DNA from: an uncultured Lachnospiraceae bacterium
GTDB taxonomy: Bacteria > Bacillota > Clostridia > Lachnospirales > Lachnospiraceae
Assembly: GCA_910586725.1 (NCBI GenBank)
Contig: CAJUJL010000002.1
Coordinates: forward strand, 79,742-143,741
DNA length: 64,000 bases
Direction: 5' to 3'
In this document: in pieces, positions 1-9,626 of the stretch
Layout: the number at the start of each line of letters is the position of its first letter
Numbering within the stretch: position 1 is the stretch's first letter
Notes under the pieces: generated by a model
Database searches by the model: none
What the model was told of the DNA's origin: nothing
What the model saw: only the letters and a program-made list of their open reading frames with translations
Position numbers and translations under genes: made by a program

Positions 1-2
1 AT

Positions 3-437
3 GATTACCAACAGGAGAGAACGTTTGATATTTTAAACAGGGCGGCTGCAAACGAAGGGGTATCCTCTGATATTATGGGCGCAGGACTGGGGCTTGGCAT
101 GGGAGCGAATCTGGGCAGCATGATCCATAACGCAATGGGAAATGTGGTTCCGAATGTGCAGATGGCCAGACAGACTGTCGGGGAAACTGTGGTTAAATGC
201 TCCAATTGTGGAAGCGAGATGCCGGAAGGAGCAAAATTTTGTCTGGAATGCGGGCAGAAAGCAGAAGAGCCGAAAAAAGAAAATAAGATTACCTGCCCAA
301 ACTGCAAAGCAACCGTACCGGAAGCAAAATTTTGTCTGGAATGTGGCTATAAATTTTTGACGGAATGTTCGTCGTGCAAAGCAAAACTCGTACCGGGAGC
401 GAAATTTTGTCTGGAGTGCGGGCAGAAAATAGAATAA
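3..437 (+). CDS. C-terminal part of SPFH/zinc-ribbon protein (YdjI-like), 5' end outside window
   Basis: The frame is open from the first bases of the window, so the start lies upstream. What remains is a helical tail, a Gly/Met-rich stretch (residues such as GAGLGLGMGANLG) and three tandem zinc ribbons, each of the CxxC...FCLECG type (about residues 62-145 of the visible part). This layout is typical of bacterial SPFH/Band 7 proteins of the YdjI or 'virion core protein' type, which end in a Gly-rich linker and zinc ribbons. The SPFH domain itself is not visible, so the family call is inferred from the tail. The next two genes also begin with zinc ribbons, which suggests a functional cluster, perhaps membrane-associated. 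The three ribbons are also near-identical at DNA level. Confidence 0.6.
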   Translation, partial: DYQQERTFDILNRAAANEGVSSDIMGAGLGLGMGANLGSMIHNAMGNVVPNVQMARQTVGETVVKCSNCGSEMPEGAKFCLECGQKAEEPKKENKITCPNCKATVPEAKFCLECGYKFLTECSSCKAKLVPGAKFCLECGQKIE

Positions 438-459
438 ATACATAAGGAGTGGGAAACGG

Positions 460-1593
460 ATGGCTTTTAAGAAAATTTTTTGTCCCGACTGCGGCAGTCA
501 AACGCAGGTGAACGATGAGAAGGAATTTTGCTTTTGCCTGGAATGCGGCTATAAAATTACGTTGCAGTCCGGATCATCTTTGGACGAGGGGGCGCAAACA
601 AAAGGGCATGAAGACAAATCCATGCAGGATAACGATACTATGGAGAATGATCACTTTGCGGCAGATGAAAAATTAAAAGAAGTAGATTTTTACTATCAGT
701 TGAGTCGGGATAAAAAAGAGTATGAAAAGCCGGAGGAAGAGCCGGTATATTATTTGAAAGCGCAGGATTTGCTGGTTGATTTATCGCAGCAGTATCCACA
801 GGATTACAGAATATGGTGGGAGCTTAGCAAACCGTTGGATTTTATGCGGGTGTCCCCAAATGCAACGATGCCAAACCAGTGCGGCATAAATGAAAATTAT
901 TTTGGAAGAGCTCTTGATCTGGCGGGGATTGAGGATAAAAAAAGGCTGATTGACGCACATGACAAATATGTGACAGAGAAGAAAGCGGCGTTGGCCTTAG
1001 AGGAAAAAGCCAGGGAAATCGAAGAGCAGGAAAAAAGAAGGCAGATCGAAATCGAACGGCAAAGATACGAGGAGGAGAGAAAGAGAAGAGAGGAGTCAGA
1101 GGCCAGAAAAGCCGCCGAAAAAATCCGGAGGGAACAGGAAGAACAGGCGCAAAAGGAAGCGGCGGCACAGGAGGGAATGCGGCTTAGCGCAGAGCTGTGG
1201 AAATGCCTTGAGGCAAAAGATTACTCCGTTGTAAACGCCAGATATTTTCGTCTTTCCGAAGGTGAACAGACAATCATAGGAATTTTCAGAACGGTTTCCA
1301 ACGTTTTGTATTTAATGTCATTTCGCATGGAACAGGGAAAAAATCACGTCATATATCGTGACCAGACGGTAAGCGTCAAATTTGACAAGGAGGGATACGC
1401 GTTAAAGTATGACAACAGGCCGTTAAAAATCAAAGGGATGATGCCGCCAAACGATCGGCTGCGCGTGGTAAATAACGGTTTGGGAGGCTATTCTGTGAAT
1501 CATATGGAATTACTGCAAGATGATGATTTTGTAAACAATATCCTGAAAGATTCCAAAAAACCTTTTATTTCATTTAATAAGACATTTTTATAG
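460..1593 (+). CDS. zinc-ribbon protein with charged coiled coil, function unknown
   Basis: This 377-residue protein opens with a zinc ribbon (CPDCG near residue 8, CLECG near residue 27). An acidic linker and a globular region follow. Residues about 175-240 form a very charged Glu/Arg/Lys-rich helix, almost certainly a coiled coil. The C-terminal 130 residues form a mixed alpha/beta domain that I do not recognise. The ATG at 460 sits 10 bases after an AAGGAG ribosome site, 22 bases behind the preceding zinc-ribbon gene, so the two are probably co-transcribed. There is no signal peptide or membrane segment. The N-terminal ribbon resembles those of the upstream SPFH protein, so a shared adaptor role is possible, but no function can be assigned. 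Confidence 0.6.
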   Translation: MAFKKIFCPDCGSQTQVNDEKEFCFCLECGYKITLQSGSSLDEGAQTKGHEDKSMQDNDTMENDHFAADEKLKEVDFYYQLSRDKKEYEKPEEEPVYYLKAQDLLVDLSQQYPQDYRIWWELSKPLDFMRVSPNATMPNQCGINENYFGRALDLAGIEDKKRLIDAHDKYVTEKKAALALEEKAREIEEQEKRRQIEIERQRYEEERKRREESEARKAAEKIRREQEEQAQKEAAAQEGMRLSAELWKCLEAKDYSVVNARYFRLSEGEQTIIGIFRTVSNVLYLMSFRMEQGKNHVIYRDQTVSVKFDKEGYALKYDNRPLKIKGMMPPNDRLRVVNNGLGGYSVNHMELLQDDDFVNNILKDSKKPFISFNKTFL

Positions 1594-1606
1594 GAGTGGA
1601 AAAGTT

Positions 1607-2161
1607 ATGAATGCCGGACAGATAAAATGTATCAATTGTGGAGGTAATTTGTTGATAGCAGCGAATGGAAAGGAGAGAAATTGTCCTTATTGTGATTCTG
1701 TTTTCAGGATCGAAGAGAAAACAGGTGATTTGCATAGCCGCAATACTCCATATGCACAGGAAGCTTTGGATGAGGGCCGGAACGCTTCTGAAATTGTTCG
1801 CAATATCTGCGGGTCTTCCGGGTTTGATTCTCTGTATGGGAAAGCTGGATATTCATTGGAAGATTACAGCAAATATGATAAAGCAAAACAAAAATTTGCG
1901 ATCGGAGAAGGGGAAGAAATCTACCTGATTTTTGACGCAACTATTTTGGGCAGTTGTAAAAAAGGATTTGCGGCAGGCGCGAAGGGACTGCATTATTGCG
2001 CAGACGGACGCAATGCGCATATGATTCCGTGGAATCAGTTTAAAAGTGTGGAAATCCGGAAAAAAGCCGGAAACTTATTTCTTAACAGAGAGGAATTTAA
2101 CACGGCGTCGGACAGCGGTAAACTGTATAAAATATTAACGGAAGTGCAAAAAAACCTGTAA
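1607..2161 (+). CDS. zinc-ribbon protein with C-terminal PH-like domain, function unknown
   Basis: A 184-residue protein. The N-terminus is a zinc ribbon (CINCGG at about residue 9, CPYC at about residue 27). The C-terminal half (about residues 95-184) has alternating beta strands ending in a helix. Its pattern, with a 'GLHYCADGRNAHMIPWNQF'-like stretch, resembles PH-like domains found in other bacterial zinc-ribbon proteins. It starts 13 bases after the preceding gene, with a TAGGAGTGG ribosome site, so it belongs to the same operon. No signal peptide or membrane segment is visible. The PH-like assignment is structural guesswork from the sequence pattern. Confidence 0.55.
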   Translation: MNAGQIKCINCGGNLLIAANGKERNCPYCDSVFRIEEKTGDLHSRNTPYAQEALDEGRNASEIVRNICGSSGFDSLYGKAGYSLEDYSKYDKAKQKFAIGEGEEIYLIFDATILGSCKKGFAAGAKGLHYCADGRNAHMIPWNQFKSVEIRKKAGNLFLNREEFNTASDSGKLYKILTEVQKNL

Positions 2162-2215
2162 GAATTACAAAAAGAAAAATCTTAGAGGCCTGCAGAGAGA
2201 AAAAGGAGGAAAGTT

Positions 2216-2854
2216 ATGGATTTTGATTTATTATCAATGAAATTAAGGGTAAAAGATTTCATGAAAAACACAAAGCCCAGTCCATGGGTTGTGAGTTTTA
2301 TACAGGGCGCGTTAGCGTTTGCTTATGTGATGGGCATTTATTTTATAATCAATTGGAATACGGATATAAGCCGGGGAATTCCGTATTTTATATTGCTGGA
2401 GTTGTTGTATTTGAATTTTCGCGCTTCTGCGCATTGGTATTGCTTAAAAGTATCGCGGGAAGAAAAAACGGTTGTCAGCGATGCGTTTGCTGCGTTTAAA
2501 AAAAGGGCTTTTAAAGTTTTTGTTGTAGGATTATTGAAAGATATGGCTCTTTTTATCGGTTTTTGCCTGTGCTTTGTGGGCTTTGTTTTTCCGTTTTACT
2601 GGTTCAGGTTTGCGACTTATGTGGTAAATGATTACGAAGACATTGGCGTATTCGGTGCATTGGGCAAAAGTAAACAGCTTTTGAAGGGACATGCTATGGA
2701 ATTATTTAAAATAGACTTAAGCAATTTGGGGTGGTTTGCTTTGGGATTCTTTACTTCCGGTCTTGCCTGTTTTTGCGTAAAACCATATACTACCATATTG
2801 TACGCAGAGTATTACGATTATCTGAAGGGGCAGTCGGAATTATTTGACAATTGA
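2216..2854 (+). CDS. DUF975-type integral membrane protein
   Basis: A 212-residue protein with about five hydrophobic segments (roughly residues 25-50, 58-72, 100-130 and 160-185). The C-terminal pattern, with helices around 'KGHAMELFKIDLS', then a Gly-rich membrane segment and 'PYTTILYAEYYDYLK', is the hallmark of DUF975, a membrane family of unknown function in Firmicutes. It has a strong AAGGAGGA ribosome site and lies 54 bases after the zinc-ribbon gene. A rho-independent terminator follows, so it ends this operon. It may anchor or partner the zinc-ribbon proteins, but this is inferred only from position. Confidence 0.7.
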   Translation: MDFDLLSMKLRVKDFMKNTKPSPWVVSFIQGALAFAYVMGIYFIINWNTDISRGIPYFILLELLYLNFRASAHWYCLKVSREEKTVVSDAFAAFKKRAFKVFVVGLLKDMALFIGFCLCFVGFVFPFYWFRFATYVVNDYEDIGVFGALGKSKQLLKGHAMELFKIDLSNLGWFALGFFTSGLACFCVKPYTTILYAEYYDYLKGQSELFDN

Positions 2855-2881
2855 AAAAGAGTAAAGGCGGAATACAGTCAG

Positions 2882-2910
2882 GCGGGAAGGATCAACCTTC
2901 CTGCTTTTTC
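2882..2910 (+). terminator. rho-independent terminator after the zinc-ribbon/DUF975 operon
   Basis: GCGGGAAGG, a five-base loop ATCAA, then CCTTCCTGC (one G-T pair) followed by TTTTTC. It lies about 30 bases past the stop codon of the DUF975 gene. Confidence 0.8.
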
Positions 2911-2944
2911 TGTGGGAAATGAAGTTCCGGTATGGAAACGGTTG

Positions 2945-2973
2945 TTGATTTCGTTTTTTGGCCGTGTTATAAT
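2945..2973 (+). promoter_or_regulatory. sigma-A promoter with extended -10 for aroK-aroE
   Basis: TTGATT (2945-2950), a 17-base spacer, then TATAAT (2968-2973) preceded by TGT, an extended -10. It lies 48 bases upstream of the aroK start and behind a terminator. Confidence 0.75.
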
Positions 2974-3020
2974 AAAAAACGCAGTTTTAATAAAATTTTC
3001 AAGGAGCCAAAAAGAACGGG

Positions 3021-3593
3021 ATGGAAGGAATACATAAAGTTAATACAAAATGCAATCTGTTTCTGATAGGGTTTATGGGAAGCGGAAAAACGACAGTCGC
3101 CAATTATTTGAAAGAAACATACCGCATGGATATGGTAGAAATGGATCTTGTGATTTCTAAACGGGAAGGCAAGAGCATTTCAGATATTTTTGCATTACAT
3201 GGAGAGGAATATTTTCGTGGGCTTGAGACAGCGCTGCTGGAGGAAATACAAAAAAAGAGCGGCGTAGTGGTGTCCTGTGGCGGCGGCGTGCCTATGCGGT
3301 CGGTTAATGTAGACGCAATGGGAAAAAGCGGCAGAATCGTATTTTTGCGGGCGTCTCCGGAGACGATTTACGAACGCGTAAAAGACAGTCATGACCGTCC
3401 TCTTCTGGAAGGCAATAAAAATGTTGCGTATATTTCGGAACTGTTAGAAAAGAGAAGAGAAAAGTACGAGGCGGCCGCAGATATTTTCATTGAGACAGAC
3501 GGAAAAAAAGTTTCTGAAATCGGGGAAGAAATCATGCATTCGCTTTGGGCATTGGAGCACAAAAATAAAAACGATAATGACGGGAGGATATAA
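3021..3593 (+). CDS. aroK: shikimate kinase
   Basis: Phosphorylates shikimate with ATP to shikimate 3-phosphate in aromatic amino acid synthesis; cytoplasmic. The 190-residue length fits the family. A Walker A motif GFMGSGKT is at residues 17-24. The family motifs follow: an acidic Mg/shikimate-binding region near residue 40 (MVEMDLVISKREG), a glycine-rich CGGGVP motif near residue 92 and the lid Arg region DRPLL near residue 127. The aroE start is only 4 bases after the stop, so the pair is one operon. The ribosome site AAGGAG is 14 bases from the ATG, a rather long spacing, but no better in-frame start exists before the Walker motif. Confidence 0.95.
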   Translation: MEGIHKVNTKCNLFLIGFMGSGKTTVANYLKETYRMDMVEMDLVISKREGKSISDIFALHGEEYFRGLETALLEEIQKKSGVVVSCGGGVPMRSVNVDAMGKSGRIVFLRASPETIYERVKDSHDRPLLEGNKNVAYISELLEKRREKYEAAADIFIETDGKKVSEIGEEIMHSLWALEHKNKNDNDGRI

Positions 3594-3597
3594 AACG

Positions 3598-4467
3598 ATG
3601 GCAGAAAGAATAACAGGACATACGGAGTTGATTGGGTTGATGGCGTATCCGATCCGCCATTCCAGTTCGCCGGCGATTCACAATGAAGCGTTTGCGTATT
3701 TGGGGCTGGATTATGCGTATCTTGCGTTTGAAGTGGATAACGATACCCTGGAAGACGCAATCAAAGGCATGCGGGCGCTTCAGATGCCGGGAGCAAATCT
3801 TTCGATGCCGAATAAAGCGGCGGTCATTCCTTATCTGGACGATTTATCGCCGGCGGCCAGGCTTTGCGGCGCAGTCAATACAATTGTAAATAAAGACGGG
3901 TTTCTTACAGGCCATATCACGGATGGCGTGGGGTATATGCAGGCGTTAAAAGGTGATGGAATTGACGTAATCGGCAAAAAAATGACGATTGCGGGATCGG
4001 GCGGCGCAGCAACGGCGATTCAGATTCAGGCAGCGTTAGACGGCGTAAAAGAAATTTCCATTTTCAATATCAAAGACAAGTTTTGGGATAATGCAAAAGA
4101 AACGGTTGACAAGATTACGGAGCAGACGGATTGTAAAGCTGCTTTGTATGATTTGGCCGATTTGGATAAGCTGAAAGAAGAAATCGAAGATTCTTATCTG
4201 TTTGCAAATGCGACGGGTATGGGCATGAAGCCGCGGGAAGGGCAGACATATATTCCGGACAAATCCTTTTTTCGACCAGAATTGATCGTGACGGACGTTG
4301 TGTATTCACCGGCGGAGACGGCAATGCTGAAAATGGCGAAAGAAGCCGGTTGTAAAACGATGAACGGCATGGGAATGCTTTTGTTTCAGGCGGCTGAAGC
4401 TTTCTATCTGTGGACAGGAAAGGAAATGCCCATAGATCATATGAAAAAAACGCTAAAATTCGATTAG
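3598..4467 (+). CDS. aroE: shikimate dehydrogenase
   Basis: NADP-dependent reduction of 3-dehydroshikimate to shikimate, the step before AroK. The 289-residue protein begins at the ATG at 3598 behind GGGAGG. The open frame extends upstream to 3490, but that would overlap aroK. The substrate-binding N-domain has the AYPIRHSSSPAIHN motif (about residue 17), LSMPNKAAV and NTIVN. The Rossmann domain carries the GSGGAATAI nucleotide loop (about residue 130), and the C-terminus has the NGMGMLLFQAAEAF motif. It is transcribed with aroK, so adjacent steps of one pathway are coupled. AroE paralogues acting on quinate exist and are not excluded, but the pairing with aroK favours shikimate. Confidence 0.93.
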   Translation: MAERITGHTELIGLMAYPIRHSSSPAIHNEAFAYLGLDYAYLAFEVDNDTLEDAIKGMRALQMPGANLSMPNKAAVIPYLDDLSPAARLCGAVNTIVNKDGFLTGHITDGVGYMQALKGDGIDVIGKKMTIAGSGGAATAIQIQAALDGVKEISIFNIKDKFWDNAKETVDKITEQTDCKAALYDLADLDKLKEEIEDSYLFANATGMGMKPREGQTYIPDKSFFRPELIVTDVVYSPAETAMLKMAKEAGCKTMNGMGMLLFQAAEAFYLWTGKEMPIDHMKKTLKFD

Positions 4468-4528
4468 ATTTTTCATGGAGTGTGAAACGGATGAATCGAA
4501 AAGCGGGGAAATGGAAAGGAGATATATT

Positions 4529-7500
4529 ATGAAATTAAGAAAAGTTGTATCAGGCATATTAGCTTGTGCCATGATACTAAGTTCCGTGCCGGCAATGGCG
4601 GAAGGAGACGCTGGCACGGCGCAGAGTGGGCCGCGTATTTCTTATACGGTTCCCAGGGAAGGAAGTTTTCCGGTTCCTGCGAAAGTAACCGTAGGAGCAG
4701 AGCGTTATAGTGCGTTTGAAGACAAAGCGAAAAATCCTGTACAGATGAGCAGGGTGGAAGGCTCAGGCGAGCCGGTCGTTGAAAACTGTGATGGAGCATG
4801 GGGATTTAACGGGCAGATTATGTCGGGGGAGAACGACGATAAATTTGACGTTAGCGGAAATGACCCCATGATTATTTCTTTCAGGCTATATCTGAAGAGA
4901 ATGGGAACAGAAGACCAGGGACATGTAATTTTAGCAAAAGGAGATCGTCAGTATTCGCTTGAGCTGATGTCGTATGGATTGCGGTTCCATTCGATACTTC
5001 CCGGGGGTACCTGGAGAAATTATACTATGAGTAACTGCTTTACCAAAGGGTTGAATCAATGGTATAACATTGTTCTGGTAAAAGACGGCAAAACAGGCAT
5101 AAGAATTTATGTGGATGATATAGCCGGCGAAGTGTTAGGCTATCGAAGCCTGGCGCATTATGACGCTCCGTTTTCGATCGGAACGCAGATAGAGGAAGGA
5201 ACAGCGCGAAGGCCGTTTACGTCTGAATATGGATACGTGGCCGATTTAAAGTTTTTCAACGGCGCGGCAATGGAGGAAGACAAGGGAGCGGAGTTTGATG
5301 AAGCAGTGGATTTGAGCGCGTGGGATGAGATGCCGGATGATGGAAAGGCGCCTCTGTACGAACTGCTGGAAACGGTAGAGCCAACGGCTGATTTTTCATT
5401 CAAACCCTACAAGGAGACGACGGTATGGAGTGAATCCGCCTCTCCACAGGCGCCGGAAGCGCCAACGGCTGCCGGAGAACGCGTGGAAGTTTTTCAGTGT
5501 GGAACGGCGTATACGGCGACGACGACTCTGACGGTGCGCGATGGGGATCCGTTTCAGTTTACGGAAGCTATGGGAAGCGCCGTAGAGGAAGAATTTCAGA
5601 GCTATTCGTACTATAATAAAATTCCGTCTTCCAGACTTACGGGCGTAGCTGACAGTGAAAAAGGAGTTAATGATGATGGTCTGGCAAGCTGGGCAGTGGA
5701 CGGAGATGAAAATACGATGTGGCATAGCAATTATGGCCCGAATGCGACGAATTTAGTAGACTTTGATTCACCGACCGAAAAGAATAATACATATACGATT
5801 ACGCTTGACGAGCCGGAAGAAATTGCGCGATTTGTATATGTGCCAAAACAGAAGGCCGGCGGAAGCGATAACGGTATCATCAAAAGACTCAATTTGTATG
5901 GAAGTGCAAGTGATGATGGAGATTTTGAACTGATTAATCAGACGCCAATCACCTGGACTATGAATCGAGAGAAAAAAGAAGAAAATTTTGAGCCAAGGAA
6001 GATAAAAAGGCTGCGCATAGAAGTGCTGGATGCGCATAGTAATGATGCAGATAAAGACTATATTTCAGCAGCGGAGTTTTACCTGTATCAACGAATAGAC
6101 GTTTTGGCTCCCAAGGCTGTTGCAGAGGTTTCGGAAGACGGAAAGAAAATGACGGTACAGGCTTCTTATCTGGCTTCAGATGTTCCATGTACGCATGCCA
6201 TTACAGATTCCGTTTCTATTGGAAATTTGATTAATATGGAAATAGGTAATACCCGCCTCCTGACGCCGTCTGTTCTGATGGATGACGGAAGTTTATTGAG
6301 TGAGCATAAGGGTCTTTCCACATCGGTTACATATGAATTTACAAGTGACAATACGGCTGTTGCATCAGTAGATGAAAAGGGACTTGTTACGGCTGTTGCA
6401 GAAGGGAAAGCAAATATTACGGTTAAGACGACTCTTCCGGGACAGAATGATGTCGTAAAGACGGTTGCGGTTGAGGTATTTCCGGAAGGAAGCATGGTCC
6501 TTCATCCGGAAATGAAGTATAAGAAACCGGTGGCGGATGAATATCCGGAAATAGCCGAAGTATGGTTAAACACAGAGAAGGATGATAAGCATCCGACGGT
6601 TATTACCGATCTTGCAACAGGAAACGCGCATTGGGAGACGTTAGACCCGGATCAGATTACTGTTGAGAAAAAAGAAGGTTTAATTGGGTTTAATGGACAG
6701 TATCGGTCCTCAGGCACAACAAATCAGTTCAATGTAACGGGGAATAATCCGCTTGTTGTTTTATTTAAACTATGGGTTGATAAACTTCCCACAGGAGGCG
6801 ACGGAGATACGGAACGGGCGATCGCAACAAAAGGAGAGCAGTTTTCTTTTACAATTAAGAAAGATTCAGAAGTGTCGGAAGGAGCTTATCTGTGTCTGCG
6901 CGCGCTTGGGACCAGCAATGATCAATCGCCGCTTGCTTCCTATGACATTCCGGCTGAATGGACAGGAAAATGGCATGATATTGTAATTGTGTTTGACGGT
7001 AAAGGAAGGCAAAACAGCATGGGATTTTTCGTGGATGGAGAATTTGTTCCAAACAAAACGAACTATGCCGGAACGATTGGCAGCTCTGACTATAGGGATG
7101 GCACCATGACGACTGCGCTTCGTCCGTTTATGATCTGTGGAAAAGCGGACGAGTCAGACACGGTGTTTACAAAAGAGAACGGTTTCCTTGCAGGATTTAA
7201 GTTTTTTGACGTAAGAACGGTTGCGCCTGAGATTGTAGAAAAGATCAATCTGTCGCAGCTTGGAAACAGAAACGGCGCTGCCATTATCAAATATTTACTG
7301 GATGCAAAAGACAGAACGGCGCATGTCACGGCGACTCCGTATAAAATGCAGACGACATGGAGTGTGGCAGGAGAAACGGAAAAACTGGACGGGACAACTC
7401 GGTTTGAGGCTCAGAAAATGCGAAGTAAGGGATACACGGCGACAACCGTGTTGACAACGTATCAAGATTATATCTTTGACGCCGCTGAAGTGGAACATAT

Positions 7501-9589
7501 TCAAGAAGAGCTTCGCCATATTTATGTAGAGCCGGAAATAGATCCTTCTTTGCTTGAGCAGAAGGCGGAAATTTCAGAGGATCGTAAAACTCTGACGGTA
7601 AAAGTGACCTTCCTTTCCAGAGACATGAAGGCTCCAGGCATTACCTACACTTCTCCAATCCCGGGAGGAACGCCGAAACGGCAGCCGATTTCCAACGATG
7701 AAAACGCGCATTATACGATGGGAAATTCTATATGGAGCATTGTTGACGGCCCGGTGCTGGGAGAAAACGCCACATTTGAAAAAATCACAGAAACGAATAA
7801 ATACCAGGTGCGTACTGTGCTGAAGACAAAGGGGGATTATCTGTTTGACAACAGTGCGGAATTTATTGAAGAAGCAAAGAGAAATATTATTACGCAGCGG
7901 TATGGAAATGTAGACGCCAGAACAGATATTTCAGTCAAAGAAGACGGAAGCGAGATGACAATTACCGTTACCTATGAAACTCCGATTTATACGGTAACAT
8001 TTGATACAAATGGCGCGGACAGCAGAAATGAAGAAATGCAGTCTGTTTCTGATGGAAATACGCCAAATAAGCCGGGTGATCCGTCAAAAGACAAATACAG
8101 TTTTGTATGCTGGTATGAAGACGGAGACGAGTCTGTGACGCCATATGATTTTACAAAGCCGGTTACGGCCAATGTCAGCTTAATTGCGAAGTGGGCAAGA
8201 GAATTGACGGTTACATTTGACAGTCAGGTTCCGGGAATGCCTGAGAACAGCATTACCGTTTTGGAAGGCGATAAGGTTCCAGCCCCGGAAGAGCCGGAGA
8301 ATGGTTCCAAAGAATTTTTGGGATGGTATTTAAAAGACGGAGATAATTATACGGCGTATGACTTTGACGCGCCTCTGACAGAAGACATTACGCTGTATGC
8401 ATATTGGATTGACGAGAACGATACGAGAGAATTCACAATAACGTATATGGACGGAAGTCAAAAAATAAAAGAAGAGCAGGTGAGAGTTGGCGCAACGCTT
8501 ACACCGCCTGAATTGGAAGCAAAGGATGGTTATACGTTTGCAGGATGGTATATGGATGAGGAATTTCTTCATGAATTTAAAGCAGGTATGCGCATCGTGT
8601 CAGATACGACGCTTCATGCGAAATGGAATCATGCGCCGATAACGGCGACAGGCATTGCAATTGATCCGGAATCTGTGACGCTGGAAGTCGGTGGAACGCA
8701 GAAGCTTACGGCAATCGTGACTCCTGATAATGCAACAGATGCAGACGTGGTATGGAGTTCAGAAGATGAGAGCCTTGTATCGGTTGATGATAAGGGTAAT
8801 GTGACGGCACATGCAGTTGGAGACGTGAATATCACGGCGGCGCTGACGTCAAATTCCGAAATCAGCGCACAGGCGCTTGTAAAAGCAGTCCCTGCAGGCA
8901 CAGTCAAGAATAAGTATACGGTTACTTTTGACAGCAAAGGCGGATCTGCTGTGCCAAGCCAGACGGTAGAAGAAGGTTCTGTTGTGAAAGCTCCGGCAAA
9001 TCCAACAAAGAGCGGTTATATATTTAAAGGCTGGCATACAGATGAAAATGTAACCAGGGCGTATAATTTTGATGCGCCGGTCAATGCTGATTTTACGCTG
9101 TATGCGAAATGGGAACCGGTGCAGGGAATGCAGGATCCCGGTTTGCAGACGCAGGTCAAAGTGGGAGACATAAAAGTGATTGGATCTGTTTCCTATAAAG
9201 TGACGGATGTGACAAAGAATACCGTAGCAGTCAAAAGCGTAAAAAATAAGAAATTGAAGAAAATCAATGTGCCAAATACGATTGAGATTGACAAAAAAAT
9301 ATATACCGTTACGGAAATTTCCAACAATGCATTTAAGAATTGTGCACAGGCAACACAGGTTACGATTGGAAAGAATGTTAAGAAAATTGGCGCCAGAGCT
9401 TTTTTTGGCTGTAAAAAATTAAGAAAAGTTATTTTTAAAGGAACTTCGGTTAAGAAAATCGGCAAGAAAGCATTCAAAGGCACACATAAAAAGATGGTTG
9501 TTAAAGTTCCCAAAAAGTTCAGGAAAAACAAAGCGTTTAAGAAAAAACTGACATCGGCGGGCATGAGTAAGAAGGTTAAAATAAAATAA
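4529..9589 (+). CDS. giant secreted multidomain surface protein (LamG, F5/8-type C, Big_2, InlB and BspA repeats)
   Basis: 1686 residues, starting at the ATG at 4529 (GGAAAGGAG just upstream), with a Sec signal peptide ending near AMA (residue 23). Domains in order, by pattern: LamG/concanavalin-like (about 70-245), F5/8 type C or discoidin-like (about 365-520), Big_2 (about 590-650), a second LamG-like domain (about 700-895), an unassigned beta-rich region, three InlB/Listeria-Bacteroides repeats (about 1153-1222, 1225-1293, 1302-1366), a second Big_2 (about 1373-1450), a fourth InlB repeat (about 1463-1528), and a BspA-type leucine-rich region (about 1553-1660) with a very Lys-rich end. There is no LPxTG sorting signal and no clear catalytic domain. 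It probably binds host or dietary glycans or matrix. It lies 61 bases behind aroE with no visible terminator between. Confidence 0.85.
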   Translation: MKLRKVVSGILACAMILSSVPAMAEGDAGTAQSGPRISYTVPREGSFPVPAKVTVGAERYSAFEDKAKNPVQMSRVEGSGEPVVENCDGAWGFNGQIMSGENDDKFDVSGNDPMIISFRLYLKRMGTEDQGHVILAKGDRQYSLELMSYGLRFHSILPGGTWRNYTMSNCFTKGLNQWYNIVLVKDGKTGIRIYVDDIAGEVLGYRSLAHYDAPFSIGTQIEEGTARRPFTSEYGYVADLKFFNGAAMEEDKGAEFDEAVDLSAWDEMPDDGKAPLYELLETVEPTADFSFKPYKETTVWSESASPQAPEAPTAAGERVEVFQCGTAYTATTTLTVRDGDPFQFTEAMGSAVEEEFQSYSYYNKIPSSRLTGVADSEKGVNDDGLASWAVDGDENTMWHSNYGPNATNLVDFDSPTEKNNTYTITLDEPEEIARFVYVPKQKAGGSDNGIIKRLNLYGSASDDGDFELINQTPITWTMNREKKEENFEPRKIKRLRIEVLDAHSNDADKDYISAAEFYLYQRIDVLAPKAVAEVSEDGKKMTVQASYLASDVPCTHAITDSVSIGNLINMEIGNTRLLTPSVLMDDGSLLSEHKGLSTSVTYEFTSDNTAVASVDEKGLVTAVAEGKANITVKTTLPGQNDVVKTVAVEVFPEGSMVLHPEMKYKKPVADEYPEIAEVWLNTEKDDKHPTVITDLATGNAHWETLDPDQITVEKKEGLIGFNGQYRSSGTTNQFNVTGNNPLVVLFKLWVDKLPTGGDGDTERAIATKGEQFSFTIKKDSEVSEGAYLCLRALGTSNDQSPLASYDIPAEWTGKWHDIVIVFDGKGRQNSMGFFVDGEFVPNKTNYAGTIGSSDYRDGTMTTALRPFMICGKADESDTVFTKENGFLAGFKFFDVRTVAPEIVEKINLSQLGNRNGAAIIKYLLDAKDRTAHVTATPYKMQTTWSVAGETEKLDGTTRFEAQKMRSKGYTATTVLTTYQDYIFDAAEVEHIQEELRHIYVEPEIDPSLLEQKAEISEDRKTLTVKVTFLSRDMKAPGITYTSPIPGGTPKRQPISNDENAHYTMGNSIWSIVDGPVLGENATFEKITETNKYQVRTVLKTKGDYLFDNSAEFIEEAKRNIITQRYGNVDARTDISVKEDGSEMTITVTYETPIYTVTFDTNGADSRNEEMQSVSDGNTPNKPGDPSKDKYSFVCWYEDGDESVTPYDFTKPVTANVSLIAKWARELTVTFDSQVPGMPENSITVLEGDKVPAPEEPENGSKEFLGWYLKDGDNYTAYDFDAPLTEDITLYAYWIDENDTREFTITYMDGSQKIKEEQVRVGATLTPPELEAKDGYTFAGWYMDEEFLHEFKAGMRIVSDTTLHAKWNHAPITATGIAIDPESVTLEVGGTQKLTAIVTPDNATDADVVWSSEDESLVSVDDKGNVTAHAVGDVNITAALTSNSEISAQALVKAVPAGTVKNKYTVTFDSKGGSAVPSQTVEEGSVVKAPANPTKSGYIFKGWHTDENVTRAYNFDAPVNADFTLYAKWEPVQGMQDPGLQTQVKVGDIKVIGSVSYKVTDVTKNTVAVKSVKNKKLKKINVPNTIEIDKKIYTVTEISNNAFKNCAQATQVTIGKNVKKIGARAFFGCKKLRKVIFKGTSVKKIGKKAFKGTHKKMVVKVPKKFRKNKAFKKKLTSAGMSKKVKIK

Positions 9590-9626
9590 AGCAGTTATAA
9601 TCAAAAAGATGAAAGGAAGGGTTTCG

